Origin: DUUI01 sp964345765
Lineage (GTDB): Bacteria; Bacillota_I; Bacilli_A; Erysipelotrichales; Erysipelotrichaceae
DNA: 64,000 nt
Direction of reading: 5' to 3'
Assembly: GCA_964345765.1 (NCBI GenBank)
Contig: CAYFSJ010000001.1
Location: 1 to 64,000, forward strand
The translations under genes were made by a program, and so were the position numbers. The stretch's first letter is position 1, and each line of letters begins with the position of its first letter. The notes beneath the pieces are model-generated. The model saw nothing but the letters and a program-made list of their open reading frames with translations, did not search any database and was not told the origin of the DNA. Positions 1 through 8,758 of this stretch are shown in pieces.

Positions 1-177
1 TAACACTATACATACAATCTAAATAAAACTTTTTTTAATTATTTTTGACAATAAAAAAAGCCCCAATTTAAAGGCTTCTATTCTTATTGAGTTCAATACT
101 CTCCAAAAGATTATAGTGTCAAATCCAAAACACGGGTTTTCATTTTCTACCTCTTCTTTTCTAAATTATCAATGAAG

Positions 178-206
178 TTTACATTTGTGTCAAGTTATGA
201 TATATT
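178..206 (+). promoter_or_regulatory. Promoter of rpsO
   Basis: TTTACA (178-183), a 17-nt spacer and TATATT (201-206) form a good housekeeping-sigma promoter about 80 nt upstream of rpsO. It is the only well-spaced candidate before the gene. Confidence 0.6.
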
Positions 207-221
207 AATGAAGCTTTTAAT

Positions 222-264
222 CTAAGTTAGTTGATCCTCAACTTCTGACATGGATTAGAAGGTC
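222..264 (+). promoter_or_regulatory. Candidate S15 leader structure
   Basis: Two hairpins can form in the rpsO 5' leader: AGTTGA/TCAACT (229-234 with 238-243) and CTTCT/AGAAG (242-246 with 257-261). They share bases 242-243, so they exclude each other. S15 is known to bind its own mRNA leader in several bacterial groups, so an autoregulatory element is plausible; I cannot match it to a specific known class. Confidence 0.3.
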
Positions 265-286
265 TATCTAAAGAGAGGAGAAAAAG

Positions 287-553
287 ATGTTATTACAAAA
301 AGAAAAAGATGCTATCATTAAAGATTATGCGATTCATGAAGGAGATACAGGTTCTCCAGAAGTACAAATTGCGGTCTTAACTGAAAGCATTAAACGTTTG
401 ACAGCTCATATGAATGAACATAAAAAAGATTATCATTCACTTCGAGGGCTACATAAAATGGTTGGACGTCGTCGTCGTTTATTAAATTACTTAATGAAAA
501 AAGATGTTAACCGTTACCGTGAATTAGTAACACGTTTAGGATTAAGAAAGTAA
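287..553 (+). CDS. rpsO: 30S ribosomal protein S15
   Basis: Primary 16S rRNA-binding protein of the small subunit; binds the three-way junction in the central domain and also helps bridge to the large subunit. The 88-residue product has the normal family length and the conserved segments TGSPEVQI (about 22-29), LTEHI-like helix, HKKDYHSLRGL and the basic GRRRRLLNYL stretch. The start follows a strong AGAGAGGAG ribosome binding site. It has its own promoter and terminator and sits just before pnp, the classic rpsO-pnp order, where S15 control and PNPase turnover of the transcript are linked in other bacteria. Confidence 0.97.
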   Translation: MLLQKEKDAIIKDYAIHEGDTGSPEVQIAVLTESIKRLTAHMNEHKKDYHSLRGLHKMVGRRRRLLNYLMKKDVNRYRELVTRLGLRK

Positions 554-558
554 AAGTG

Positions 559-580
559 AGCACCATTTGGTGCTTTTTTT
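559..580 (+). terminator. Terminator after rpsO
   Basis: Stem AGCACC/GGTGCT (559-564, 569-574) with a 4-nt loop, followed by a run of T to 580. Confidence 0.85.
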
Positions 581-624
581 CTATTTGAATGTGATATGAT
601 AATAAAGAATAATAAGGAGACAAA

Positions 625-2802
625 ATGACAAAACAAGTGTTTGAGCTCGATTTCAATAACTCAACAATTACTGTTGAAACTGGTGAAATCGCAAAACAGG
701 CCGGGGGGTCTGTTGTCGTCCGTTATCAGGACACCGTTGTATTATCTACAGCGACAGCATCTAAAACAGCGAAAGATATTGATTTCTTTCCATTAACTGT
801 TTTATTCGAAGAAAAACTATACTCAGTTGGTAAAATTCCTGGAGGTTTCTTACGCCGTGAAGGAAGACCAAGTGAACATGCCACATTAACTTCTCGTTTA
901 ATCGACAGAACTATTCGTCCATTATTCGCAGAAGGTTTTAGAAATGAAGTACAAGTTGTTAATACCGTCTTATCCGTTGACCAAGATTATCCAGCAGAAA
1001 TTGCGGGTATGCTAGGTGCAAGCTTATCGTTATGTGTATCCAATATTCCTTTTGAAGGTCCAATTGCGGGTGTTAATGTTGGGTATGTGGATGGACAATT
1101 TATCTTAAATCCTAATACTGAACAAATGAAGAATTCTAGCATTCAATTAACTGTTGCTGGAACAAAAGATGCAATTAACATGGTTGAAGCTGGAGCCAAT
1201 GAGGTTTCTGAAGAACTAATGTTAGAAGCGATGATGTTTGGTCATGAAGCAATTAAGAAATTATGTGATTTCCAAATTGAGATTGCACAAGCTGTTGGTA
1301 AAGACAAGATGGAAGTCCATTTATATGAGATTGATCAAAAGATTAAAGATATTATTTCTGAACGTTTTGAACAACCACTACGTGAAGCAGTAAAGATTCA
1401 TGAGAAACTAAAACGTTATGGTAAAATCGATGAAATTACAGAAGAAGCCGTCGAATACTTCTCAGAATTAGACTATGATACTGAGAAAGAAAAAGAAAAA
1501 GCCATGAAACAAGCCAAAGAAGTTTGTGATGAAATTGTAGCAAATGAAGTTAGACGTTTAATTTCAGTCGATAAGATTCGTCCTGATGGACGTCAAATTG
1601 ATGAGATACGACCATTAAATTCTCAAATTGATTTATTACCTAGAGTTCATGGTTCAGCCCTATTTACACGTGGAGAAACTCAAGTGCTCTCAGTTACAAC
1701 GCTTGGTGCACAAGGAGATAATCAATTAATTGATGACCTAACTGAAGTTGAAGAAAAACGCTTTATGCATCACTATAACTTCCCACCATTCTCAGTGGGA
1801 GAAACAGGACGGATGGGAGCTCCTGGACGTCGTGAAATTGGACATGGTGCCTTAGGAGAGCGTGCCTTATCGGCCGTTATTCCTTCATTTGAAGAATTCC
1901 CATACTCAATAAGAGTAGTGGCGGAAGTATTAGAATCGAATGGATCATCTTCACAAGCATCTATTTGTGCTGGTACAATGTCATTAATGGCTGCTGGGGT
2001 TCCAATTAAAGCACCAGTCAGTGGTATTGCCATGGGGTTAGTTCAATTTGATGACCATTATACCGTTTTAAGTGATATCCAAGGAATGGAAGATCACTTT
2101 GGCGATATGGACTTTAAAGTAGCTGGTACACCAAATGGAATTACAGCGCTTCAAATGGATATTAAGATTGAAGGATTATCAAGAGAAATCTTAGAAGAAG
2201 CCTTATCACAAGCCAAAAAAGGTCGTGAAGAAATTATGGCTAATATGATGGCTACTATTTCAGAACCACGTAGTGATGTTGGTCGTTATGCTCCTAAGAT
2301 TGCTCAATTAAATATCGATCCAGATAAGATTCGTGAAGTGATTGGTACAGGTGGTAAGGTCATTAATGATATCATCGAAAAATCAGACAATGTTAAGATT
2401 GATATTAATGATGATGGTTTAGTGGTTATTTATCACCAAGATAGAGAACCAATTGAAAAAGCGAAATCAATGATTGAAAACATTGTGAGAGAAGCGAAAG
2501 TAGGGGAGATTTATCAAGGTAAAGTTGTTCGTTTAGAAAACTTTGGTGCCTTCATTGAATTATTCCCTGGTACTGATGGATTATTGCATGTTTCTAAAAT
2601 TGCTTGGGAGCGTGTTGAAAAGCCATCCGATGTCTTAAAGATGGGCGATGTTGTTGAAGTTAAAGTCACAGAGATTGATGATCGTGGTCGAGTGAATGTT
2701 TCTCGTAGAGATCTATTAGAGAAACCAGCTGACTTTAAGGAAGAACCTAAACCAGTTCGTAAAACAAGACCTGCTCGAGAAGTAAAAGCACGTCAAAAAT
2801 AA
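625..2802 (+). CDS. pnp: Polyribonucleotide nucleotidyltransferase (PNPase)
   Basis: Phosphorolytic 3'-to-5' exoribonuclease and component of the mRNA decay machinery. The 725 residues show the full family order: first RNase PH-like domain (about 10-140), helical linker, second RNase PH domain (about 310-530, with the acidic catalytic segment GDMDFKVAGT at 493-502), a KH domain with the IGTGGK loop at about 573-578, and an S1 domain from about 629 (GAFIELFPGTDGLLHVS). The tail after 700 is short, basic and proline-rich, as in other Firmicutes. Start is ATG after AAGGAG. RNase Y and an RNase J-type protein, possible partners in decay, are encoded later in the window. Confidence 0.97.
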   Translation: MTKQVFELDFNNSTITVETGEIAKQAGGSVVVRYQDTVVLSTATASKTAKDIDFFPLTVLFEEKLYSVGKIPGGFLRREGRPSEHATLTSRLIDRTIRPLFAEGFRNEVQVVNTVLSVDQDYPAEIAGMLGASLSLCVSNIPFEGPIAGVNVGYVDGQFILNPNTEQMKNSSIQLTVAGTKDAINMVEAGANEVSEELMLEAMMFGHEAIKKLCDFQIEIAQAVGKDKMEVHLYEIDQKIKDIISERFEQPLREAVKIHEKLKRYGKIDEITEEAVEYFSELDYDTEKEKEKAMKQAKEVCDEIVANEVRRLISVDKIRPDGRQIDEIRPLNSQIDLLPRVHGSALFTRGETQVLSVTTLGAQGDNQLIDDLTEVEEKRFMHHYNFPPFSVGETGRMGAPGRREIGHGALGERALSAVIPSFEEFPYSIRVVAEVLESNGSSSQASICAGTMSLMAAGVPIKAPVSGIAMGLVQFDDHYTVLSDIQGMEDHFGDMDFKVAGTPNGITALQMDIKIEGLSREILEEALSQAKKGREEIMANMMATISEPRSDVGRYAPKIAQLNIDPDKIREVIGTGGKVINDIIEKSDNVKIDINDDGLVVIYHQDREPIEKAKSMIENIVREAKVGEIYQGKVVRLENFGAFIELFPGTDGLLHVSKIAWERVEKPSDVLKMGDVVEVKVTEIDDRGRVNVSRRDLLEKPADFKEEPKPVRKTRPAREVKARQK

Positions 2803-2807
2803 CAACT

Positions 2808-2834
2808 AAGTGATGTGGAAACACATCACTTTTT
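2808..2834 (+). terminator. Terminator after pnp
   Basis: A perfect 10-bp stem (2808-2817 with 2822-2831) closed by a GAAA loop and followed by TTTTT. It ends one base before the pepV ribosome binding site, so partial read-through into pepV is likely. Confidence 0.85.
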
Positions 2835-2845
2835 AAAGGAGAAGT

Positions 2846-4210
2846 ATGGATTTTTTACAATTAGCTAAAAAGCATGAACAAGATATGATTAATGACTTAA
2901 TCGAATTAATCAAAATTGAATCAACCTTAGATGAAACAACCATCACAAACAATGCGCCATTTGGAGAGAATGTCAGAAAAGCACTTGATTGGATGTTAAA
3001 CAAGGGACAACAAGAGGGCTTTAAAATTAAAGATTATGATGGTTATGCAGGTGTCTTAAGTTTGGGTGATCAAGCACAAAGCATCGGTATCTTAGGGCAC
3101 CTGGATGTCGTACCAGCTCAAGGCGGCTGGTTTAATGATCCCTATGATCCAATTATTAAAGAAGGATACATTGTAGGTCGAGGATCATCGGATGATAAAG
3201 GACCTACCATTGCGGCTTATTATGCACTAAAGATATTAAAAGATTGTGGTTATAAATTTAAACATCGACTGGATTTGATTGTTGGATGCGATGAAGAAAC
3301 CGGTATGCGCTGTATGACTTACTTTAAAGAACATTCGAATCAACTCCCGATTAAAGGAATTGTGCCTGATGCTGATTTTCCAGTCATTTATGCTGAAAAA
3401 GGGATTCTACAATTTGATGTTGTTTTAGAAAACACAACCGATATCCTTAGTATGAAGGGTGGTACACGCAGTAATATCGTTATGGATAGTGCAAGCGCAA
3501 CTCTTAATAAGCCAATAGACTCAAACCTATTTAAACAATTTCTATTAAGTAGTGGCTTTAGTGGCCATCATGTTGATGATGTCTATACTGTCTCAGGAAA
3601 AGCATTTCACGCATCGTTACCTCAATATGGTCATAATGCGGGGATTGGTTTACTAAGTTTTTTAGGTGCTGCTTTAGAGGATGAAACACTGTTAAGCATT
3701 GTTAATGTACTTAGAAATCATTTTGGTCAAGGCTTAAAGATTCAAAATGAATCCCAAAGCATGGGTCCCTTAACCCTGAATTTAGGGGTTATTTCTATTG
3801 ATGAGAATGGAATACGTTTAAGTATGGATGTTCGTTATCCAAAAGAGAGTAATGCTCAATTTATTTTATCACAGTTTAAAAAAGCGTTTGAAGGGGCGAC
3901 ATTAGAGAATATTTCGGATTCACAGCCTCTTTATAACAATCCAAATGGTGACTTAGTTAAAGCATGTATGAATGCTTATCAAAAGATTACAAAGGATATG
4001 GATTCAGTGGCTGCAACAATGGGTGGTGGTACCTATGCTCGCACCTTAGATAACCATGTTGCCTTTGGAGCTGATTTTCCAACTGAAGTGAAACCTGATT
4101 GGGTGGGTGGACCCCATGAAATTAATGAGGCAATCTCAGTTGATGCTTTAGTCAAAGCATGTGCTATCTACTGTGAAACTTTAGTGGATTTAGCTCAGGA
4201 AGTGATTTAA
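2846..4210 (+). CDS. pepV: M20-family dipeptidase PepV
   Basis: Zinc-dependent cytoplasmic dipeptidase of the PepV/carnosinase type, which splits dipeptides made by peptide uptake and turnover. The 454 residues carry the M20 metal and catalytic residues: GHLDVVP with His85 and Asp87, GRGSSDDKG with Asp116/Asp117, the DEETG pair Glu150-Glu151, and a late PHEINE histidine near 430. Length fits PepV rather than shorter M20 peptidases. Start ATG follows AAAGGAG. It overlaps trmB by one base, implying one transcript. Confidence 0.93.
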   Translation: MDFLQLAKKHEQDMINDLIELIKIESTLDETTITNNAPFGENVRKALDWMLNKGQQEGFKIKDYDGYAGVLSLGDQAQSIGILGHLDVVPAQGGWFNDPYDPIIKEGYIVGRGSSDDKGPTIAAYYALKILKDCGYKFKHRLDLIVGCDEETGMRCMTYFKEHSNQLPIKGIVPDADFPVIYAEKGILQFDVVLENTTDILSMKGGTRSNIVMDSASATLNKPIDSNLFKQFLLSSGFSGHHVDDVYTVSGKAFHASLPQYGHNAGIGLLSFLGAALEDETLLSIVNVLRNHFGQGLKIQNESQSMGPLTLNLGVISIDENGIRLSMDVRYPKESNAQFILSQFKKAFEGATLENISDSQPLYNNPNGDLVKACMNAYQKITKDMDSVAATMGGGTYARTLDNHVAFGADFPTEVKPDWVGGPHEINEAISVDALVKACAIYCETLVDLAQEVI

Positions 4211-4869
4211 TGCGTCATCGAAGAAGGGACTGGCAAACTCAAATCTTAGAACAAGACTTTGATTTTTATATCAAAGAACCAAGTGAGCTTAAGGGTAAAT
4301 GGAAACAAAACTTTGATGCTTTACATGTTGAAATCGGTTCAGGGAAAGGTCAATATGTTATTGAAATGGCTAAGAAATATCCGAATAAACTCTTTGTTGG
4401 TGTTGAGAGGATGCCATTAATTGGTGCCTATATACTTAGAGAATTAAGTCAAAATCCACTAGATAATGTTTGTGTCATCATTAATCATGCTCAAGATATT
4501 AATGATTGGTTTGAAAATGATGAAATTGATGTTATCCATTTAAACTTTTCTGATCCGTGGCCAAAAAAAGCCCATGTTAAACGAAGATTAACTTATCCAA
4601 GTTATTTAGAGATGTATCAAACTTTATTAACTAAAGAGGGTCAGATACAACTTAAGACTGATAACCAACAATTCTTTGAATACTCAACCATTTCTTTATC
4701 TCAATTTGGGGCAATTTGCCTTGATTTTAGTGTTAATTTTAGACGAGAAGAAAATGAATTTGATGCTACAACAGAATATGAACAACGCTTTATGGCCAAG
4801 GGTCAACCAATCTATCGGAGTGTCTGGCAATTTAGTCATGATTTAAGAATTGATAAACCTACTAATTAG
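4210..4869 (+). CDS. trmB: tRNA (guanine-46-N7)-methyltransferase
   Basis: Methylates N7 of G46 in the tRNA variable loop using S-adenosylmethionine. The 219 residues show the TrmB SAM-binding motif EIGSGKGQYV (about 39-48) and the diagnostic FSDPWPKKAHVKRR segment (about 113-126), followed by LKTDNQQFFEYS. Start ATG overlaps the pepV stop as TAATG. Position next to pepV and upstream of murC fits a small housekeeping operon. Confidence 0.95.
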   Translation: MRHRRRDWQTQILEQDFDFYIKEPSELKGKWKQNFDALHVEIGSGKGQYVIEMAKKYPNKLFVGVERMPLIGAYILRELSQNPLDNVCVIINHAQDINDWFENDEIDVIHLNFSDPWPKKAHVKRRLTYPSYLEMYQTLLTKEGQIQLKTDNQQFFEYSTISLSQFGAICLDFSVNFRREENEFDATTEYEQRFMAKGQPIYRSVWQFSHDLRIDKPTN

Positions 4870-4919
4870 AGAGTTTTATGATATGATACAACTAATTAAA
4901 TGAGAAAAGGAATGTGTCT

Positions 4920-5618
4920 ATGTTTGAAAAATTAAAAAAGCTTATTTTTGATGAATCAGTTGAACTAGAACCTCAAGAGGAGGATGATTTTCTTTATACC
5001 AACGACTCTTTAGAAAACAACAAGAATTTGATTAAGACTCAACCAATTTCTAAACCAGTAGAAACTGTTGAAAGTGTTGATGAAAATGAACCATTATCTG
5101 ATATTCATTTTAGACGAATTGATGTTGAAGGAGAAGTAGTTGAACCTAAGGAAGTGGTTGAACAACCAAAACCTGAAGTTAAGCCTGAAGTCAAAAAAGA
5201 AGAAGTTAAAGAAAAACCTCAGGTAACTCGGGTTAAACCTAAACCTCGTGTGGCAGCTAAAAATCCACAATATTATAAACCTAGAGCAGTCATTAGTCCG
5301 ATGTTTGGTGTGAGTGAACAGGAAAATAATCGTAGTCAACAAATTGAAACATTGACTCGTCCTGAAGCAAAAACTCAAGATGATAAAATCATTTCGCCAA
5401 TGTATGGTGTCTTGACGGGCGAACAAGAAATTGTGACCACTAAAACAAAATCTGGCCAACGTAAGCGTAAATCAGTAGCAGTTAATATGACTTTAGAAGA
5501 GATGTTAAATATGCAGTCATCGGATGAACTAGAGTTTACTCTTTTTGATCTCAAAGTTGACAAACAAGAATTCCAAAGTCGTGAGAATCAAATTATTGAT
5601 GATTCAAACAATGAATAA
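4920..5618 (+). CDS. Unknown acidic/proline-lysine protein with twin SPM(F/Y)GV motifs
   Basis: I do not recognise this family. The 232-residue product (ATG at 4920, about 9 nt after GAGAAAAGG; a GTG at 4914 is an alternative) begins with a short amphipathic segment, then is mostly low-complexity: Glu-rich to 80, then a Pro-Lys-Val-Glu stretch. Two copies of a short motif stand out, ISPMFGV at 125-131 and ISPMYGV at 158-164, with a conserved-looking C-terminal helix LEEMLNM near 195. It looks largely disordered and cytoplasmic, with no signal peptide. It overlaps murC by 8 nt, so it is likely co-expressed with it; a scaffold role near wall synthesis or division is inference only. Confidence 0.75.
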   Translation: MFEKLKKLIFDESVELEPQEEDDFLYTNDSLENNKNLIKTQPISKPVETVESVDENEPLSDIHFRRIDVEGEVVEPKEVVEQPKPEVKPEVKKEEVKEKPQVTRVKPKPRVAAKNPQYYKPRAVISPMFGVSEQENNRSQQIETLTRPEAKTQDDKIISPMYGVLTGEQEIVTTKTKSGQRKRKSVAVNMTLEEMLNMQSSDELEFTLFDLKVDKQEFQSRENQIIDDSNNE

Positions 5619-6930
5619 GATTCACTTTATAGGAATTAAAGGTAGCGGTATGTCTGCCTTAGCCTTAATCTGTGATGATTTAGGCATGGATGTCACGGGA
5701 AGTGATGTCCCACAATATTTATTTACTCAAAAGAAACTTGAAGAACGTGGAATACCACTTCTTCCTTTTTCTGCTAATAACATCAAAGGCGATCGTGATG
5801 TGATTATTGGTGCTTCCTTTGAAAAGACTCATCCTGAAGTGAAGGCTGTCTTAGAGAATCCTGATATAAATTATTGGTACTACTATGATTATCTAGCTAA
5901 ATTAATTGATGAACATACATCCATTTCAGTGGCTGGCTCACATGGGAAAACGACCACGACTGGAATGCTTCAAACTTTACTTAATGCTCAAAGTCAAACG
6001 GGATATTTAATTGGTGATGGCAATGGTCAATTGTTTAGAGAGTCTGATTATTTTGTTGTTGAATCGTGTGAATATAAAGATCATTTTCATTTCTATCATC
6101 CAGACTACGCGATCATTACAAGCATAGACTTAGATCATGTCGATTATTTTAAGAGTGAACAACAATACTTTGATTCATTTCAAACCTTTGTTAATCAAGT
6201 TAAAAAAGGTTTAGTTTTATTTGGTGATGATCAACAAATTCGACAATTACAAACCCATGACAAAGAAGTTATCTACTATGGGACAAAACCTGATAATGAT
6301 TTAGTGGCTCAAAATATTGAAGTTGAGGCTAGTAAAACTCATTTTGACTTAGTCTATAAAAATGAGAAATGGGGTCGTTATGATGTTGATATTATTGGTC
6401 AACATAATATCAATAACTTGTTATCAACCATTGGGATTGCGATTATGTTAGGTTTTGATAAAGAAACAATTGTGGCTCATATTAATGATTTTAAAGGGGT
6501 AAATCGTCGCTTTGTTGTTGAAGAATTCCAAAAGCATGTTTATATTGATGATTATGCCCATCATCCTACTGAAATATCGGTAACGATCGATGCTGCCAGA
6601 CAACGTTTTCCTGAGCGAAAAATTGTTGTGGTCTATAAGCCAGATCGTATTTCTCGAATTCAATATTTTGAACAACAGTTTAAAGATGCTTTATTGAAAG
6701 CGGATAAAGCTTATGTCTTAGATTTTCCTGAATCGGCTTATAAAGAAAATCCTGATTATTCAATCCAACAATTTATTGGTCAACAGATTGATCAAATTCC
6801 AATTCTTGAAAATAATGAAGCGGGAGCCTACCAATTATCCTTAGAAGGAGATGGGGTTTATCTGTTTGTTTCACCGAAAGATATTTATAAGTTTAAAGAT
6901 TTACTTAAAGAGACCTTCAAAGACATTTAA
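5611..6930 (+). CDS. murC: UDP-N-acetylmuramate--L-alanine ligase
   Basis: ATP-dependent cytoplasmic ligase that adds L-Ala to UDP-MurNAc, the first step of stem-peptide assembly. The protein starts MNKIHFIGIKGSGMSA, the typical MurC Rossmann start, so I use ATG 5611 and not the longer frame from 5545. It has the Mur ligase P-loop GSHGKTTTT (109-117), ITSIDLDHVDYF, and the DDYAHHPTEI segment typical of MurC. 439 residues is normal. The start lies inside the end of the preceding gene (8-nt overlap), which suggests translational coupling. Confidence 0.95.
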   Translation: MNKIHFIGIKGSGMSALALICDDLGMDVTGSDVPQYLFTQKKLEERGIPLLPFSANNIKGDRDVIIGASFEKTHPEVKAVLENPDINYWYYYDYLAKLIDEHTSISVAGSHGKTTTTGMLQTLLNAQSQTGYLIGDGNGQLFRESDYFVVESCEYKDHFHFYHPDYAIITSIDLDHVDYFKSEQQYFDSFQTFVNQVKKGLVLFGDDQQIRQLQTHDKEVIYYGTKPDNDLVAQNIEVEASKTHFDLVYKNEKWGRYDVDIIGQHNINNLLSTIGIAIMLGFDKETIVAHINDFKGVNRRFVVEEFQKHVYIDDYAHHPTEISVTIDAARQRFPERKIVVVYKPDRISRIQYFEQQFKDALLKADKAYVLDFPESAYKENPDYSIQQFIGQQIDQIPILENNEAGAYQLSLEGDGVYLFVSPKDIYKFKDLLKETFKDI

Positions 6931-6943
6931 TGAAGGTTTTTTT
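6913..6943 (+). terminator. Terminator overlapping the murC stop
   Basis: Stem ACCTTCA/TGAAGGT (6913-6919, 6931-6937) spanning the murC stop codon, followed by seven T. Confidence 0.8.
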
Positions 6944-6947
6944 GTGA

Positions 6948-6961
6948 TGTTAACGCTCTCA
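6948..6961 (+). promoter_or_regulatory. Candidate cre site (CcpA operator)
   Basis: TGTTAACGCTCTCA matches the 14-nt cre consensus TGWAANCGNTNWCA at all but one constrained position. It ends 6 nt upstream of the -35 box of an operon whose last gene is itself CcpA-like, so autoregulation is plausible. Confidence 0.5.
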
Positions 6962-6967
6962 AAACGC

Positions 6968-6996
6968 TTGAAAATATTTTCATATCCGACTATAAT
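6968..6996 (+). promoter_or_regulatory. Promoter of the DUF948-ccpA operon
   Basis: TTGAAA (6968-6973), 17-nt spacer and TATAAT (6991-6996), followed by AGGAGG about 10 nt further on. A near-consensus promoter. Confidence 0.8.
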
Positions 6997-7015
6997 TATC
7001 ACATAGGAGGAATTT

Positions 7016-7372
7016 ATGGAACAATTTAAAATATTTTTTCAACAAGTGATGCCATTTGCGATTGTGTTAGTTCTAATCGTTTTAGCTGGTGTATTATTTT
7101 ATTTAATGAAAATGTTTAAAGAACTAAATACTACGGTGGATAAAGTTAATTCTTCCGTTGATTTAGTGAATATTGCACTAAATGACGTTAATCATAAGCT
7201 AGCTGATTTAGATCCTACCATTGAAACAGTCAAGACAATTTCGAATACGGTTGATTCTGGATTTAAGGCTGGTAACAAAGCCGTTGGTTCTGTAGTTGGG
7301 TTTGGTAAGAATACAGTAGGCGGTTTAAGAAATGTCGTTAATAAAGCGACTGGTCGTATTAGCACAAAATGA
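7016..7372 (+). CDS. DUF948/YtxG-like membrane protein
   Basis: Small protein of 118 residues with one N-terminal membrane helix (about 12-32) and a cytoplasmic or extracytoplasmic heptad-like region (VDKVNSSVDLVNIALNDVNHK) ending in a Gly/Lys/Arg-rich tail. This build and the position after murC and before a CcpA-like gene match the YtxG/DUF948 family of Firmicutes, whose role is not well defined. Start ATG follows AGGAGG. It overlaps the next gene by 4 nt. Confidence 0.7.
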   Translation: MEQFKIFFQQVMPFAIVLVLIVLAGVLFYLMKMFKELNTTVDKVNSSVDLVNIALNDVNHKLADLDPTIETVKTISNTVDSGFKAGNKAVGSVVGFGKNTVGGLRNVVNKATGRISTK

Positions 7373-7740
7373 ACCAAACCAAAGAATCGGTAACTGCTTT
7401 ATTTGAGTCGATTCAATATCAAAGTGAAATTGTTGTTTCTGAATTATCAAAAAGAGAGTATAGCTTACAGAGTCGACAGTTTAAGAAAGTGTTAATTCGA
7501 ACTCTTAATCAAAAACTATCAAACACCAAAGAGCGTCTATTATCGGCTCAAACATTGGAAGATATACAAATGAGTCTTCCTTTAATCGAGGCTGATTATC
7601 GTGTCTTGTTTGATGAAGTTCATTCTCAAATTGATAAGTTAGATCAAGGTCAAGATATTTCAGAATATATCTATCATTTAAAACATGAAATGAAAGATAT
7701 TATGGATACCATACAACAAAAAGTTAAAGGATTTTTCTAG
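7369..7740 (+). CDS. Hypothetical helical protein between DUF948 gene and ccpA
   Basis: Not recognised. The 123-residue product has no signal peptide or membrane helix and reads as mainly alpha-helical and charged, with possible coiled-coil segments near 60-110. It overlaps the preceding gene as ATGA and is followed within 11 nt by the CcpA-like gene, so it belongs to the same operon. It occupies the place of ytxH in Bacillus but lacks the hydrophobic N-terminus of that family, so I do not assign it. Confidence 0.65.
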   Translation: MNQTKESVTALFESIQYQSEIVVSELSKREYSLQSRQFKKVLIRTLNQKLSNTKERLLSAQTLEDIQMSLPLIEADYRVLFDEVHSQIDKLDQGQDISEYIYHLKHEMKDIMDTIQQKVKGFF

Positions 7741-7751
7741 AAGGAGTAAGT

Positions 7752-8744
7752 ATGAAACGTGTAACTATTTATGATGTTGCTCGTGAAGCCAATGTCTCGT
7801 TAGCGACAGTATCACGAGTTATTAATGGAGTCGATGTTGTTCGCGCAGACACTCGTGAAAGAGTGGAGGCAGCAATTGAACGATTAGGATATAAACCTAA
7901 TGCCTTAGCACAAGGCTTGGCTCTTCAAAAGACAACCACCATTGGTTTGGTCATTCCTGAAGCAAGTTTTAACTTCACGGGAAATATTATTAATGGTCTT
8001 TTGGACGTTGCACGTATTTATAAGTACAATATCATGCTTCAAACAACAACTGAAGGGATCAGTGATATCACAGATATTGTGGAAACAATTATAAAATCTA
8101 GAGTTGATGGTGTTGTTATTTATAACGATCAACTCAATGATAAGATTACGAAAGATTTGATTGAATATAATATCCCAATGGTTGTTATTAATCATAAAGT
8201 CTCTGCGCCACAAATTACATCTGTCTATGTTGATATTGAACAGGCAGTTTATGAGCGCGTTAATGATTACTTAAGCCGTGGTTTAGACAAAGTTGGTATT
8301 ATTCAAGATAGAAAGAACAACCAAGCTTGTAAACTTATGGTAAAAGGAGCAACGAGAGCTTTTGAAGAAGCAGGTAAAGAATTTGATGGCTTTATGATGA
8401 TTCCTAGTGAATATCATACTTCTTATGCTTATTTATCTGAACACTTTAAAGAAAATAGTTATGACTTAGTCATTGCCTATCGTGACTCTCAAGCACTCGC
8501 AACAATTAATGCGGCAGCAGAGAATGGCATTAAGATTCCTGATGAAATGGAGCTTATTTGTGTCATCGATACGAAGTATAATTCAATGGTTCGTCCACAA
8601 ATTTCGTCATTCTCACTCCCTTCCTATGATTTAGGTGCCGTGGCAATGCGTGTGTTAACTAAGATGTTAAAGAATGAGAATACCTTTGATCATGAGATTG
8701 AACTCTCATACTTATATACCCCAAGAAAATCAACAAAACAATAA
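7752..8744 (+). CDS. ccpA: LacI-family regulator, probably catabolite control protein A
   Basis: DNA-binding transcription regulator. The N-terminus TIYDVAREANVSLATVSRVI is a standard LacI helix-turn-helix with hinge helix (to about 60), followed by a periplasmic-binding-protein-like core (about 60-325). The 330-residue length, absence of a linked sugar operon, and placement behind ytxG-like genes fit CcpA, which binds cre sites with HPr-Ser-P. The first core strand IPEASFNF differs from the usual IPDISN, so specific effector use is unproved. A cre-like site lies before the operon promoter. Other LacI paralogues remain possible. Confidence 0.8.
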   Translation: MKRVTIYDVAREANVSLATVSRVINGVDVVRADTRERVEAAIERLGYKPNALAQGLALQKTTTIGLVIPEASFNFTGNIINGLLDVARIYKYNIMLQTTTEGISDITDIVETIIKSRVDGVVIYNDQLNDKITKDLIEYNIPMVVINHKVSAPQITSVYVDIEQAVYERVNDYLSRGLDKVGIIQDRKNNQACKLMVKGATRAFEEAGKEFDGFMMIPSEYHTSYAYLSEHFKENSYDLVIAYRDSQALATINAAAENGIKIPDEMELICVIDTKYNSMVRPQISSFSLPSYDLGAVAMRVLTKMLKNENTFDHEIELSYLYTPRKSTKQ

Positions 8745-8758
8745 GTTTTGTGCTAAAC

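Larger units (their letters stand above)
1..286. other. Gene-free left edge and rpsO leader
   Basis: No protein gene is visible. The stretch holds a terminator-like inverted repeat near 51-76 (AAGCC/GGCTT, with its T-run on the minus strand), a minus-strand TATAAT box at 110-115, the rpsO promoter at 178-206 and two small hairpins before rpsO. The minus-strand box plus terminator could make a very short transcript, but no good -35 box is seen. Confidence 0.5.

Noticed and set aside
5094..5459. Phe-rich minus-strand reading frame
   Set aside because: Antisense of the Glu/Lys-rich unknown protein; composition is what reverse Lys/Glu codons produce.
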